This document shows, one piece after another, positions 6,750-14,326 of a DNA stretch of 18,410 nucleotides. Origin of the DNA: an uncultured Collinsella sp. (GTDB lineage Bacteria; Actinomycetota; Coriobacteriia; Coriobacteriales; Coriobacteriaceae); contig CABUHO010000032.1 in assembly GCA_902491395.1 (NCBI GenBank), positions 1 to 18,410 of the forward strand, read 5' to 3'. Under the pieces are notes generated by a model. The model saw only the letters and a list, made by a program, of their open reading frames with translations, was not told where the DNA came from and did no database searches. The translations under genes and the position numbers were made by a program. Position 1 is the stretch's first letter, and each line of letters opens with the position of its first letter.

Positions 6750-6761
6750 TTGTTTATACAA
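6750..6761. promoter_or_regulatory. Predicted GntR/TreR operator 3, distal site of the ABC operon
   Basis: TTGTTTATACAA is a palindrome except at its centre. It fits GTNTANAC (GTTTATAC, 6752-6759). It differs at one position from TTGTATATACAA, the operator described for Bacillus TreR. It lies 75 bp upstream of operator 4, about seven helical turns, which would suit cooperative or looped binding. A further short palindrome, ACTTG-T-CAAGT (6763-6773), adjoins it. Confidence 0.6.
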
Positions 6762-6824
6762 AACTTGTCAAGTATTAAGTTGAAATTACCGTTCACCGAA
6801 GTTTTTCTACCGCTCTAGTAATAC

Positions 6825-6856
6825 TTGTTCAAACAACTAGCCAAATAGCGTATTGT
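6825..6856 (+). promoter_or_regulatory. Predicted ABC operon promoter with operator 4
   Basis: TTGTTCAAACAA (6825-6836) is one base away from the perfect palindrome TTGTTTAAACAA, and it overlaps the likely -35 region. A possible -10 is TATTGT (6851-6856). The boxes are weak matches, so the promoter is less certain than the operator. A start near 6863 would give a leader of about 80 bases. Confidence 0.5.
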
Positions 6857-6862
6857 GCAAAT

Positions 6863-6944
6863 TAGCAAAAGGGGCAAAGTCCCCGAGCCAATCTCCGAAG
6901 GCGGCGGCAAAGGGTGCCGCCACGGTGTGAAAGGGTGGATTGTA
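6863..6944 (+). other. Structured 5' leader of the ABC operon
   Basis: Two hairpins can be drawn in the untranslated leader. One is GGGG-CAAAGT-CCCC (6871-6884). The other is GGCGGC-AAAGGGT-GCCGCC (6903-6921), which has an alternative register three bases upstream. Both loops contain CAAAG or AAAGGG. I could not match it to a riboswitch class I know. The ribosome binding site AAAGGGTG lies just after the second hairpin. The frame stays open upstream to 6855 but lacks an ATG and a binding site, so I read it as untranslated. Confidence 0.4.
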
Positions 6945-8261
6945 ATGAAGAACGAAATGAGCAGAAGGCAGTTCCTGGGCTTTGCTGGTTCCGCGGCTGC
7001 GGTTCTTGGTCTGGGCCTCGTGGGCTGCGGTGGTTCTGCCGGCTCTGGCTCCTCTGCTTCTGGTGACGCTGCCGAGGTCTACTTCCTCCAGTTCAAGCCC
7101 GAGGTCGACAAGGAGTGGAAGGAGATCGCCAAGGCGTACAAGAAGGAGAAGGGCGTCGAGGTCAAGATCGTGACCGCCGCCTCCAACACCTACGAGGAGA
7201 AGCTCAAGTCCGAGATGTCCAAGAGCTCCGCTCCGACGCTGTTCCAGGTCAACGGCCCCACCGGCCTTAAGAACTGGAAGGACTACTGCGCCGATCTTTC
7301 CGACACCAAGCTCCGCGGCGAGCTCATCGACGACTCCCTGGCTCTGCAGTCCGACGGCAAGGATCTGGGTATCGACTGGGTTCAGGAGAGCTACGGCATC
7401 ATCTACAACAAGGAGCTCCTCGAGAAGGCCGGCTACAAGGCCGAGGACATCAACTCCTTCGACAAGCTGAAGGCTTGCGCCGATGACATCCAGGCCCGCA
7501 AGGACGAGCTCGGCGTTGACGGTGCCTTCACTTCCGCCGGTATGGATGACTCCTCCAGCTGGCGCTACACCACCCACCTCGCCAACCTCCCGCTCTACTA
7601 CGAGTTCGAGAAGGAGCACAACCAGGAGGACGACGAGATCAAGGGCGAGTATCTCGACAACTTTAAGCAGATCTTCGACCTGTACATCACCGACTCCACC
7701 TGCGATCCTTCGCAGCTCGCCTCCAAGACCGGTGACGACGCCACCAACGAGTTCGCAACCGGCAAGGCCGTCTTCTACCAGAACGGCTCTTGGGCCTACG
7801 CCGACCTCACCAAGGCCGGTATGACCGACGATCAGCTCGGCATGCTGCCGATCTACATCGGCGTTGACGGCGAAGAGAACCAGGGCCTGTGCTCCGGCGG
7901 CGAGAACTACTGGTGCGTGAGCTCCCAGGCTTCCGAGGATGCTCAGAAGGCCACCGAGGACTTCATGTATTGGTGCGTCACTTCTGACACCGCCACCAGC
8001 ATCATCGCTGACAAGATGGGTCTGACCGCCCCGTTCAAGAGCGCTAAGGAGACCACCAACGTCTTCTCTCAGCAGGCCGTTGCCATGGCCAAGGACGGCA
8101 AGAAGACCGTCGCTTGGGACTTCGTTTACATCCCCTCCGAGGAGTGGAAGAAGAACCTCAAGCAGGCTCTCATCGCTTATGCTGCCGACAACACCAAGTG
8201 GGACGGCGTCAAGAACGCCTTCGTCGATGGCTGGAAGACCGAGAAGGCTGCTTCCGAGTAA
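6945..8261 (+). CDS. Sugar ABC transporter substrate-binding lipoprotein (CUT1), Tat-type signal
   Basis: A 438-residue extracellular solute-binding protein of family 1. The signal sequence has the twin-arginine motif SRRQFLG (6-12), a hydrophobic stretch and the lipobox LVGC, with Cys28 as the probable lipidated residue. A Gly/Ser linker follows. The mature part is acidic and has typical features: a YGIIYNKELLEKAGYK block, an FATGKAVFYQNGSWAYADL block and a C-terminal VDGWK. The ATG has AAAGGGTG upstream. It is the first gene of the operon, followed by two permeases and an ATPase. The substrate cannot be read from the sequence. The adjacent malQ, phosphorylase and shared operators point to malto- or isomalto-oligosaccharides. 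Export in folded form through Tat, rather than Sec, is inferred from the twin arginines. Confidence 0.92.
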   Translation: MKNEMSRRQFLGFAGSAAAVLGLGLVGCGGSAGSGSSASGDAAEVYFLQFKPEVDKEWKEIAKAYKKEKGVEVKIVTAASNTYEEKLKSEMSKSSAPTLFQVNGPTGLKNWKDYCADLSDTKLRGELIDDSLALQSDGKDLGIDWVQESYGIIYNKELLEKAGYKAEDINSFDKLKACADDIQARKDELGVDGAFTSAGMDDSSSWRYTTHLANLPLYYEFEKEHNQEDDEIKGEYLDNFKQIFDLYITDSTCDPSQLASKTGDDATNEFATGKAVFYQNGSWAYADLTKAGMTDDQLGMLPIYIGVDGEENQGLCSGGENYWCVSSQASEDAQKATEDFMYWCVTSDTATSIIADKMGLTAPFKSAKETTNVFSQQAVAMAKDGKKTVAWDFVYIPSEEWKKNLKQALIAYAADNTKWDGVKNAFVDGWKTEKAASE

Positions 8262-8292
8262 GCAGTTGCTGCCCAAGCTATCTGATTAGCGA

Positions 8293-8328
8293 CAGGGGGC
8301 GGGCAGACGTAGGTTTGCCCGCCCCCTG
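8293..8328 (+). promoter_or_regulatory. Intercistronic hairpin between binding protein and permease
   Basis: A perfect 13-bp stem (CAGGGGGCGGGCA, 8293-8305, with 8316-8328) has a 10-base loop. No T-run follows, so it is unlikely to terminate fully. In E. coli a palindrome between malE and malF protects the upstream message and lets the binding protein be made in excess. The same role is inferred here. Confidence 0.65.
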
Positions 8329-8348
8329 CATATTGAAAGGACCCTTCT

Positions 8349-9203
8349 ATGGGCAAAGCACTCAAGCGCTGGTGGCCGCTCTTTATGCTGCCCACGTGCC
8401 TGGCGTTTATGATCGGGTTCGTGATTCCCTTTATCCAGGGTTTCTATCTCTCGTTCTGCCAGTTTATTACCATCAATAACGCGCACTTTGTCGGTATCGA
8501 GAACTACGTGCGCGCACTGACCGACCCGCAGTTCTCCACGTCGTTCTTCTTTACCGTGGCGTTTGCCTTCCTGTCGACGGTGCTCATCAACGTGATCGCG
8601 CTGGCCATTGCGCAGGCGCTCACTCGCAAGGCGCTCAAGGGCACCAACATCTTCCGTACGATTTTCTTTATGCCTAACCTGATTGGCGGCATTGTACTGG
8701 GTTACATTTGGCAGATTCTGATCAACTGCCTGCTCTCCAACGTGGGTGCCCAGCTTATCGCCCTCAACTCCGCCGCTGGCTTCTGGGGCCTTATCATCCT
8801 GACCCTGTGGCAACAGGTCGGCTACATGATGATCATCTACATCGCCGGTCTGCAGTCCATTCCGTCTGATTACATCGAGGCCGCCAAGGTCGACGGCGCT
8901 ACGGCATGGCAGACGTTTTGGAAGGTTAAGATCCCCAACCTGATGCCGACCATCACCATCTGCCTGTTCCTGTCCATCACCAACGGCTTTAAGCTGTTCG
9001 ACCAGAACCTCGCCCTTACCGGTGGCGCCCCGGCGCACTCCACCGAGATGCTCGCCCTGAACATCTACAACACGTTCTATTCGCGTGCTGGCATCGCATG
9101 GCAGGGCATCGGTCAGGCCAAGGCAGTTATCTTCTGCATCCTGGTTGTCGCTATTTCTATGATCCAGCTTAAGGCCACGAGGTCCAAGGAGGTGCAGCAG
9201 TAA
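8349..9203 (+). CDS. Sugar ABC transporter permease, MalF-like (CUT1)
   Basis: A 284-residue inner-membrane permease with six predicted hydrophobic spans. The first begins at about residue 9, and the last is near the C-terminus (AVIFCILVVAISMIQL). The EAA loop that contacts the ATPase is at 177-200 (EAAKVDGATAWQTFWKVKIP). The ATG has AAAGGA seven bases upstream. Its stop codon overlaps the ATG of the next permease by one base, so the two are translationally coupled. It forms a heterodimer with the next gene product. Its length is normal for the short MalF-type permeases of Gram-positive bacteria. Confidence 0.93.
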   Translation: MGKALKRWWPLFMLPTCLAFMIGFVIPFIQGFYLSFCQFITINNAHFVGIENYVRALTDPQFSTSFFFTVAFAFLSTVLINVIALAIAQALTRKALKGTNIFRTIFFMPNLIGGIVLGYIWQILINCLLSNVGAQLIALNSAAGFWGLIILTLWQQVGYMMIIYIAGLQSIPSDYIEAAKVDGATAWQTFWKVKIPNLMPTITICLFLSITNGFKLFDQNLALTGGAPAHSTEMLALNIYNTFYSRAGIAWQGIGQAKAVIFCILVVAISMIQLKATRSKEVQQ

Positions 9204-10042
9204 TGAAACGCGATAAGGCTATTAACCGCGCGCTCTCGATCTTCTTTACGATCCTGTCGCTCGCATGGATCTACCCCGTGTTCATGATTGCGCTCAATTC
9301 CTTTAAGAAAGCGACCGCAATCAGCACCACCACGGCGTTCGATCTGCTCACGCCCGAGACGTTCAACGGCCTCGCAAACTACGTGCACGCTCTGAACGAG
9401 CAGGGCTTTGCCTCGGCGTTTATGTACTCACTTATCATCACGGTCACGTCGGTCGTGCTGATTCTGGTGTGCTGCTCCATGTGCGCTTGGTACGTGGTGC
9501 GCGTCAACAGCAAGATCTCGAACTTCTTCTATTACCTGTTCGTCTTCTCGATGGTCGTACCGTTCCAGATGCTCATGTTCACGCTGTCCAACCTCGCGGA
9601 CCGCATCGGCTTTAACACGCCGTTTAACATCTGCTTCATCTACCTTGGTTTTGGCGCGGGCCTCGCGGTCTTTATGTTCGCCGGCTTTGTCAAGAACATC
9701 CCGCTCGAGATTGAGGAAGCGGCCATGATCGACGGCTGCAACCCGGTCCAGGTGTTCTTTAAGATCGTCCTTCCCATTATGAAACCCACCTATCTTTCGG
9801 TCGGTATCCTTGAGACCATGTGGGTCTGGAACGACTATCTGCTGCCTTACCTTACGCTCGACTCCACCAAGTACAAGACCATTCCTATCTTGATCCAGTA
9901 CTTCCGTGGCGGCTATGGCCACGTCGAGCTCGGCCCCATGATGGCATGCATCATGATGGTCGTCATCCCCATCGTCATCATGTACATCTTCTGCCAGAAG
10001 TACATCATTGACGGCGTTGTGGCAGGTGCTGTCAAGGGCTGA
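9203..10042 (+). CDS. Sugar ABC transporter permease, MalG-like (CUT1)
   Basis: A 279-residue permease, partner of the preceding one. The N-terminal span SIFFTILSLAWIYPVFMIALNS and the following NSFK pattern are typical of MalG/MsmG proteins. The EAA loop is at 171-195 (EEAAMIDGCNPVQVFFKIVLPIMKP). The start ATG overlaps the previous stop (TAATG) and is served by AAGGAGGTG inside the end of the upstream gene. A 68-base gap with a GC hairpin separates it from the ATPase gene. It imports an oligosaccharide together with the binding protein and the ATPase. The exact sugar is not determined. Confidence 0.93.
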   Translation: MKRDKAINRALSIFFTILSLAWIYPVFMIALNSFKKATAISTTTAFDLLTPETFNGLANYVHALNEQGFASAFMYSLIITVTSVVLILVCCSMCAWYVVRVNSKISNFFYYLFVFSMVVPFQMLMFTLSNLADRIGFNTPFNICFIYLGFGAGLAVFMFAGFVKNIPLEIEEAAMIDGCNPVQVFFKIVLPIMKPTYLSVGILETMWVWNDYLLPYLTLDSTKYKTIPILIQYFRGGYGHVELGPMMACIMMVVIPIVIMYIFCQKYIIDGVVAGAVKG

Positions 10043-10067
10043 TGCCGTAACTGTTTTGCAAGTTTTG

Positions 10068-10092
10068 GCGGCGCCCCTCAGCGCGGCGCCGC
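10068..10092 (+). other. GC hairpin between permease and ATPase genes
   Basis: GCGGCGCC (10068-10075) pairs perfectly with GGCGCCGC (10085-10092) across nine bases. No T-run follows, and the ribosome binding site GAAAGG lies about five bases downstream. It may tune expression or stability of the operon message. The function is inferred only. Confidence 0.45.
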
Positions 10093-10110
10093 GTATCGAA
10101 AGGTAAAGAC

Positions 10111-11310
10111 ATGGCCGAGATCGTTCTCAAACATGTTCAGAAGGTGTATCCCAACAACGAGTCAAAAAAGAAGGGCTTCTTTGGCAAAAAGAAGAAGACC
10201 GAGGAGAAGAAGCACAACCTTAAGGTTACCGAGGACGGTGTGCTCGCTGTAGAGGACTTCAACCTCACCGTTCACGACCAGGAGTTCATCGTCCTCGTTG
10301 GCCCCTCTGGCTGCGGTAAGTCCACGACGATGCGCATGGTCGCCGGCCTGGAGGATATCACCTCGGGCGATGTGCTCATCGACGGCAAACGCGTCAACGA
10401 CGTCGCTCCCAAGGACCGCGACATCGCCATGGTGTTCCAGAGTTATGCTCTGTACCCCAATATGACGGTGTACGAGAACATGGCGTTTACGCTCGAGCTC
10501 AAGAAGGTCCCCAAGGACGAGATCGACCGTAAGGTTCGCTCCGCTGCTGAGATCCTGGGTATTACCGAGTACCTTGACCGTAAGCCCAAGGCGCTCTCTG
10601 GCGGCCAGCGTCAGCGTGTCGCCATCGGCCGCGCCATCGTGCGTGACCCCAAGGTCTTCTTGATGGACGAGCCACTGTCCAACCTGGACGCCAAACTGCG
10701 TAATCAGATGCGTGCCGAGCTCATCAAGCTGCGTCACGAGATCAAGGGCACCTTCATCTACGTTACCCACGACCAGACCGAGGCCATGACCCTTGGCGAC
10801 CGCATCGTGGTCATGAAGGACGGCGTTGTCCAGCAGATCGCCACGCCGCAGGAGGTCTTCAACCATCCCGCGAACATCTTCGTCGCCGGCTTCATCGGCG
10901 TGCCGCAGATGAACTTCTTCGATGCCCAGCTGGTGCGCTCGGGGAACGGCTTTACCGTCAAGACCGAGGATATGAACGTGGCGCTCGCCCCCGAGACTTG
11001 CGCTCAGCTTGCCCTCAACTGGGACGGCGGCGACGTGAAGGAGATTACGGCCGGCGTGCGTCCCGAGCAGATTCTGCTTGCCGACAAGGGCGAGGAGGGT
11101 GCGCTTCAGGGCACCGTCGAGGTGACCGAGCTCATGGGTTCGACCGAGCATGTCCACGTGACCGCCCCCGACGGCCAGTTCGTCCTGATCATTCCCGTTG
11201 TCGACCTTGAGGCCAAGGGTGCGCTCAAGGCGGGCGACCCCATCTGGTTCAAGTTCGAGAAGAACGCGACTCATCTCTTCGATAAGGTGTCTGGCAAGAA
11301 CCTTATCTAG
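10111..11310 (+). CDS. msmX: Sugar ABC transporter ATPase, MsmX/UgpC type
   Basis: A 399-residue cytoplasmic ATPase that energises CUT1 sugar importers. Motifs in order are Walker A GPSGCGKST (64-72), Q-loop Gln110, signature LSGGQ (162-166), Walker B VFLMDEP (182-188) with the following SNLD, and the switch His220 in YVTHDQ. After about residue 240 there is a regulatory TOBE/OB-type domain, with a GVRPEQILLAD block. Odd feature: residues 15-38 carry a lysine-rich stretch (KKKGFFGKKKKTEEKK) before the usual LAVEDFNL strand, longer than in typical members. The ATG has AAAGG upstream. It is the last gene of the operon, followed by a terminator. Such ATPases can serve several permeases, so it may also power other sugar importers. 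Confidence 0.93.
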   Translation: MAEIVLKHVQKVYPNNESKKKGFFGKKKKTEEKKHNLKVTEDGVLAVEDFNLTVHDQEFIVLVGPSGCGKSTTMRMVAGLEDITSGDVLIDGKRVNDVAPKDRDIAMVFQSYALYPNMTVYENMAFTLELKKVPKDEIDRKVRSAAEILGITEYLDRKPKALSGGQRQRVAIGRAIVRDPKVFLMDEPLSNLDAKLRNQMRAELIKLRHEIKGTFIYVTHDQTEAMTLGDRIVVMKDGVVQQIATPQEVFNHPANIFVAGFIGVPQMNFFDAQLVRSGNGFTVKTEDMNVALAPETCAQLALNWDGGDVKEITAGVRPEQILLADKGEEGALQGTVEVTELMGSTEHVHVTAPDGQFVLIIPVVDLEAKGALKAGDPIWFKFEKNATHLFDKVSGKNLI

Positions 11311-11378
11311 GCCCGGTGCATCCAGGCCCTCCCTTTGGGCGACTGCGGCTTTGCCATCCTTTTGCCGTGGTCACATAT

Positions 11379-11423
11379 AAGGCTCCCCTCCTGTCCACTG
11401 GGCGAGAGGGGAGCCTTTCTTTG
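11379..11423 (+). terminator. Rho-independent terminator of the ABC operon
   Basis: AAGGCTCCCCTC (11379-11390) pairs perfectly with GAGGGGAGCCTT (11406-11417), and TCTTTG follows. It lies about 70 bases after the ATPase stop codon. Confidence 0.9.
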
Positions 11424-11458
11424 TGGCGGTGCTGTCCGTTTGTTAAGGCGTCCGCTCG

Positions 11459-11831
11459 TTTGTCTTGATCTGTAACAAGAAGAACCGTTTTGACCGAGTA
11501 GCTGTTTCAGGTTAAGACAAACTCAGCGGACTATCTCGATTTGTAACAGATAGAGACTTATTTCCGGTCTAACTGTTACAGGTCGAGATGATTCAGCGGA
11601 GCAGTTTCTTTTGTCTCAATCTGTAACACTAAGGAGCGATTTTGGCTGTTAGTTGTTACGGATCGAGATACTTCGGAGGACCGGTTTGGTTTGTCTTGAT
11701 CTGTAACAGTTAGAGAGCAAAAGTCGGCCTATCTGTTACAGATTGAGATGAACCCAGCCGGATGATTCCGTTTGTCTCGATCTGTAACACGAAGAGCCGA
11801 TTTGGCCGAGTAGATGTTACAGATCGAGATA
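11459..11831. repeat. Tandem array of five imperfect palindromes (about 60 bp each)
   Basis: Five units begin at 11459, 11532, 11610, 11690 and 11771, a spacing of 73-81 bp. Each has a left arm close to TTTGTCTCGATCTGTAACA, a middle of about 25 bases and a right arm that is its inverted copy (TGTTACAGATCGAGATAA). Unit 5 pairs perfectly over 15 bases and the others mostly with G-U wobbles. The middles are related as well (patterns like GAGC-GATTTTGGCCGAG), and the spacers often contain CAGCGGA. There is no coding frame and no cas gene, and the units are themselves palindromic, so this is not a CRISPR array. It lies between two convergent operons, bracketed by their terminators. The function is unknown. 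Confidence 0.9.
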
Positions 11832-11867
11832 ATACGACCAGAGGACCATCCCACTTCCCGTCCATCG

Positions 11868-11907
11868 ACGCAAAAAGGCGGGGCCACGTTTCCGCGGTCC
11901 CGCCTTT
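11868..11907 (-). terminator. Rho-independent terminator of the phosphorylase gene
   Basis: On the minus strand AAAGGCGGGACC (11907-11896) pairs with GGCCCCGCCTTT (11885-11874) over 12 bases with one wobble, and TTTTTGCG completes the T-run. It lies about 20 bases after the phosphorylase stop codon. Confidence 0.9.
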
Positions 11908-11929
11908 AGAGGATGGGTGAGGGAATGGA

Positions 11930-14197
11930 TTAGCTCAGGTGCCAGATCTCGTCGTTGTACTGAGCGATCGTGCGGTCGGACGAGAAGGTGCCGGCGTTGG
12001 CGATGTTGATGAGGGCCTTGCGCATCCAGGCATCCTGGTCCTCGTAATCGGACAGTACGTGCTCCTTGGTCTGGATGTACTCCTCGATGTCGAGCAGGGC
12101 CATAAACCAGTCCTTGCCCTTGATGTCGTCGTGCAGGCGCTGCAGGCGCTCGGCGTTGCCGGTCGCCATAAAGGCGGGGTTGGTGATGAAGTCCACCAGC
12201 AGCTTGATGCCGGGCTTGCGGTAGAGCGCGCCGGCGTCGTAAGTGCCGTCGGCATAGAGCTGCTCGACTTGCTTGGACGAGGCGCCAAAGGTGTAGATGT
12301 TCTCGTCGCCCACGAGTTCGGCGATCTCCACGTTGGCGCCGTCGAGCGTGCACAGGGTTAGGGCGCCGTTGAGCATGAACTTCATGTTGGAGGTGCCGCT
12401 CGCCTCCTTGGAGGCCAGACTGATCTGCTCGGAGATGTCAGCGGCGGGGATCACGCGCTCGGCGGCAGTGACGTTGTAGTTCTCGATCATGACAACCTGC
12501 AGGTAGGGAGCCACGTCGGGGTCGTTTGCAATCCACTGCGACAGCGTCAGAATCAGATGGATGATGTCCTGCGCGATAGTGTAGGCAGGGGCCGCCTTGC
12601 CGCCAAAGATGATGGTGACGGGGTGCTTAGGCTTATTGCCGTTCTTGATGTCGAGATACTTCCAGATGATGTAGAGCGCGAGCATCTGCTGGCGCTTGTA
12701 CTCGTGGATACGCTTGACCTGAACATCGATGATGGCGTTGGACGGGATAGTCACGCCTTGCTCGAGCGCCATGAACTGGCGCATGATGGCCTTGGCCTCG
12801 GTCTTGGTGGCGGCCAGGCGCTCAAGAACGTCCTTGTCGCCGGCGAACTCGGCGAGCTTGCTCAGATCGCCGGTGCTGCGCCAGTCGGTGCCGATTACAT
12901 CGTCGAGCAGGCTGGCGAGCGCGGGGTTGGCCCCATGGATCCAGCGGCGGAAGGTGATGCCGTTGGTCTTGTTGGAGAACTTCTCGGGATAGATCTCGTA
13001 GAACGGATGAAGCTCGGTGTCCTCCAGGATCTTGGTGTGGAGGGCGGCTACGCCGTTGATGGAGAAGCCAAAGTGGATGTCCATGTGGGCCATGTGGACG
13101 GTGTCGTATTCGTCGATGATGGCGACGCGCGGGTCATCGTGCTCGGCCTTCGCGATCTCATCGAGCTTGACGATAATGTCGGCGATGGCAGGGGAGACCT
13201 TCTGCAGGCTGACGAGCGGCCACTTCTCGAGCGCCTCGGCAAGAATCGTGTGGTTAGTGTAGGCGACCATGGAGCGTACGATGGTCACGGCCTCGTCAAA
13301 CTCGATGCCATGCTCGGTGGCGAGCAAGCGAATGAGCTCGGGGATGACCATGGTGGGATGCGTGTCGTTAATCTGAACCACGGCGTAGTCGGCCAGATCG
13401 TGCAGGTTGCTGCCGCGCTCGATGGCCTCGTCGATCAGGAGCTGGGCGGCGTTGCTCACCATGAAGTATTCCTGGTAGATGCGAAGCAGACGGCCCTGTT
13501 CGTCGGAATCGTCGGGGTAGAGGAACAAGGTGAGGTTCTTGGCGATCTCGGTCTTGTCGAAGTCGATGGAGCTGCCGGGGACCAGGCCGTCGTCGACGCT
13601 CGCCAGGTCGAACAGGCGCAGGCGGTTCTTGGTGGGCTGGCCGTAACCGGGCACGTCGATGTTGACGAGCTTGGAGGTAACGGCAAAATCGCCGAACTCG
13701 ACGGTGTAGGAGCGGTCGTCGTCGACTAGGATGTCCTGCTCACCGAGCCACTCGTCGGGGACGGCCTTCTGCTGGTTGTCGACAAAGCGCTGACGGAACA
13801 GACCGTAGTGATAGTTGAGGCCCACGCCATCGCCGGTCAAGCCCAGCGTGGCGATGGAATCCAGGAAGCACGCGGCCAGGCGGCCCAGGCCGCCGTTGCC
13901 GAGCGACGGCTCGACCTCGAACTCCTCGATCTTGTTGAGGTCGTGGCCTGCGGCGGTGAGCTGGTCCTTAACCTCGTCGTAGATGCCGAGGTCGATCATA
14001 TTGTTGATGAGCAGCTTGCCGATCAAAAATTCGGCGGAAATGTAATAGAGCTTTTTCTTGCCGTTGTTGAGCGGGCAGGCGGCAGAGCGCTCCTGCACGA
14101 GCTTGACCAGCAGTTTGTAAATGCGGCGGTCATCGAGTTGCTCGAGCGAAGTTCCAAAGGACTGCTCGGCAAGATCCGCGAGATTGATGCGGGGCAT
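11930..14197 (-). CDS. glgP: Glycogen/maltodextrin phosphorylase
   Basis: A 755-residue pyridoxal-phosphate enzyme of GT35 that releases glucose-1-phosphate from the non-reducing ends of alpha-1,4-glucans. Diagnostic blocks include EVEPSLGNGGLGRLAACFLDS (94-114), the central QINDTHPTMVIPELIR (275-290), NKTNGITFRRWI (409-420), VKRIHEYKRQ (494-503) and the cofactor site EASGTSNMKFMLNGALT, where Lys606 should hold the cofactor. It is somewhat shorter than the 800-830 residues of many members. The ATG follows AGGAGG at four bases. It lies downstream of malQ on the same strand but beyond a hairpin terminator, so it may be transcribed both by readthrough and from its own promoter. MalP-type use on imported maltodextrins, rather than stored glycogen, is possible; sequence alone does not separate them. 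Confidence 0.95.
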   Translation of the reverse strand: MPRINLADLAEQSFGTSLEQLDDRRIYKLLVKLVQERSAACPLNNGKKKLYYISAEFLIGKLLINNMIDLGIYDEVKDQLTAAGHDLNKIEEFEVEPSLGNGGLGRLAACFLDSIATLGLTGDGVGLNYHYGLFRQRFVDNQQKAVPDEWLGEQDILVDDDRSYTVEFGDFAVTSKLVNIDVPGYGQPTKNRLRLFDLASVDDGLVPGSSIDFDKTEIAKNLTLFLYPDDSDEQGRLLRIYQEYFMVSNAAQLLIDEAIERGSNLHDLADYAVVQINDTHPTMVIPELIRLLATEHGIEFDEAVTIVRSMVAYTNHTILAEALEKWPLVSLQKVSPAIADIIVKLDEIAKAEHDDPRVAIIDEYDTVHMAHMDIHFGFSINGVAALHTKILEDTELHPFYEIYPEKFSNKTNGITFRRWIHGANPALASLLDDVIGTDWRSTGDLSKLAEFAGDKDVLERLAATKTEAKAIMRQFMALEQGVTIPSNAIIDVQVKRIHEYKRQQMLALYIIWKYLDIKNGNKPKHPVTIIFGGKAAPAYTIAQDIIHLILTLSQWIANDPDVAPYLQVVMIENYNVTAAERVIPAADISEQISLASKEASGTSNMKFMLNGALTLCTLDGANVEIAELVGDENIYTFGASSKQVEQLYADGTYDAGALYRKPGIKLLVDFITNPAFMATGNAERLQRLHDDIKGKDWFMALLDIEEYIQTKEHVLSDYEDQDAWMRKALINIANAGTFSSDRTIAQYNDEIWHLS

Positions 14198-14234
14198 GTT
14201 TCCTCCTGTGGTGAGTTGACTACATGTCAGAAAT

Positions 14235-14279
14235 TCAAAAGAATCCCGCGCGAGGGGATTGGGGTGGCCTCGCGCGGGA
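14235..14279 (-). terminator. Terminator between malQ and the phosphorylase gene
   Basis: TCCCGCGCGAGG (14244-14255) pairs perfectly with CCTCGCGCGGGA (14268-14279). On the minus strand the stem is followed by TTCTTTTGAATTT. The T-run is interrupted, so partial readthrough into the phosphorylase gene is plausible. Confidence 0.75.
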
Positions 14280-14326
14280 AAAGCAAGCGCGTCCGCACGG
14301 TGGGGAGGGGTCGGGCGCGGTAGCTC

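Noticed and set aside
6863..6944. Known riboswitch (c-di-GMP, cobalamin, THF types) in the ABC leader
   Set aside because: I compared the remembered consensus features and none fits. Only two simple hairpins are supported.
6837..8276. 479-codon minus-strand frame antisense to the binding-protein gene
   Set aside because: Its Leu/Val/Gly-rich translation is the typical reverse-complement shadow of a high-GC gene. The plus-strand protein has clear family features and a binding site.
10162..11274. 370-codon minus-strand frame antisense to the ABC ATPase
   Set aside because: Shadow of the ATPase gene, whose Walker and signature motifs are intact on the plus strand.
11459..11831. CRISPR array
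   Set aside because: Units are long, imperfect and palindromic over their whole length. Spacers are short and related to each other, and no cas gene is near.
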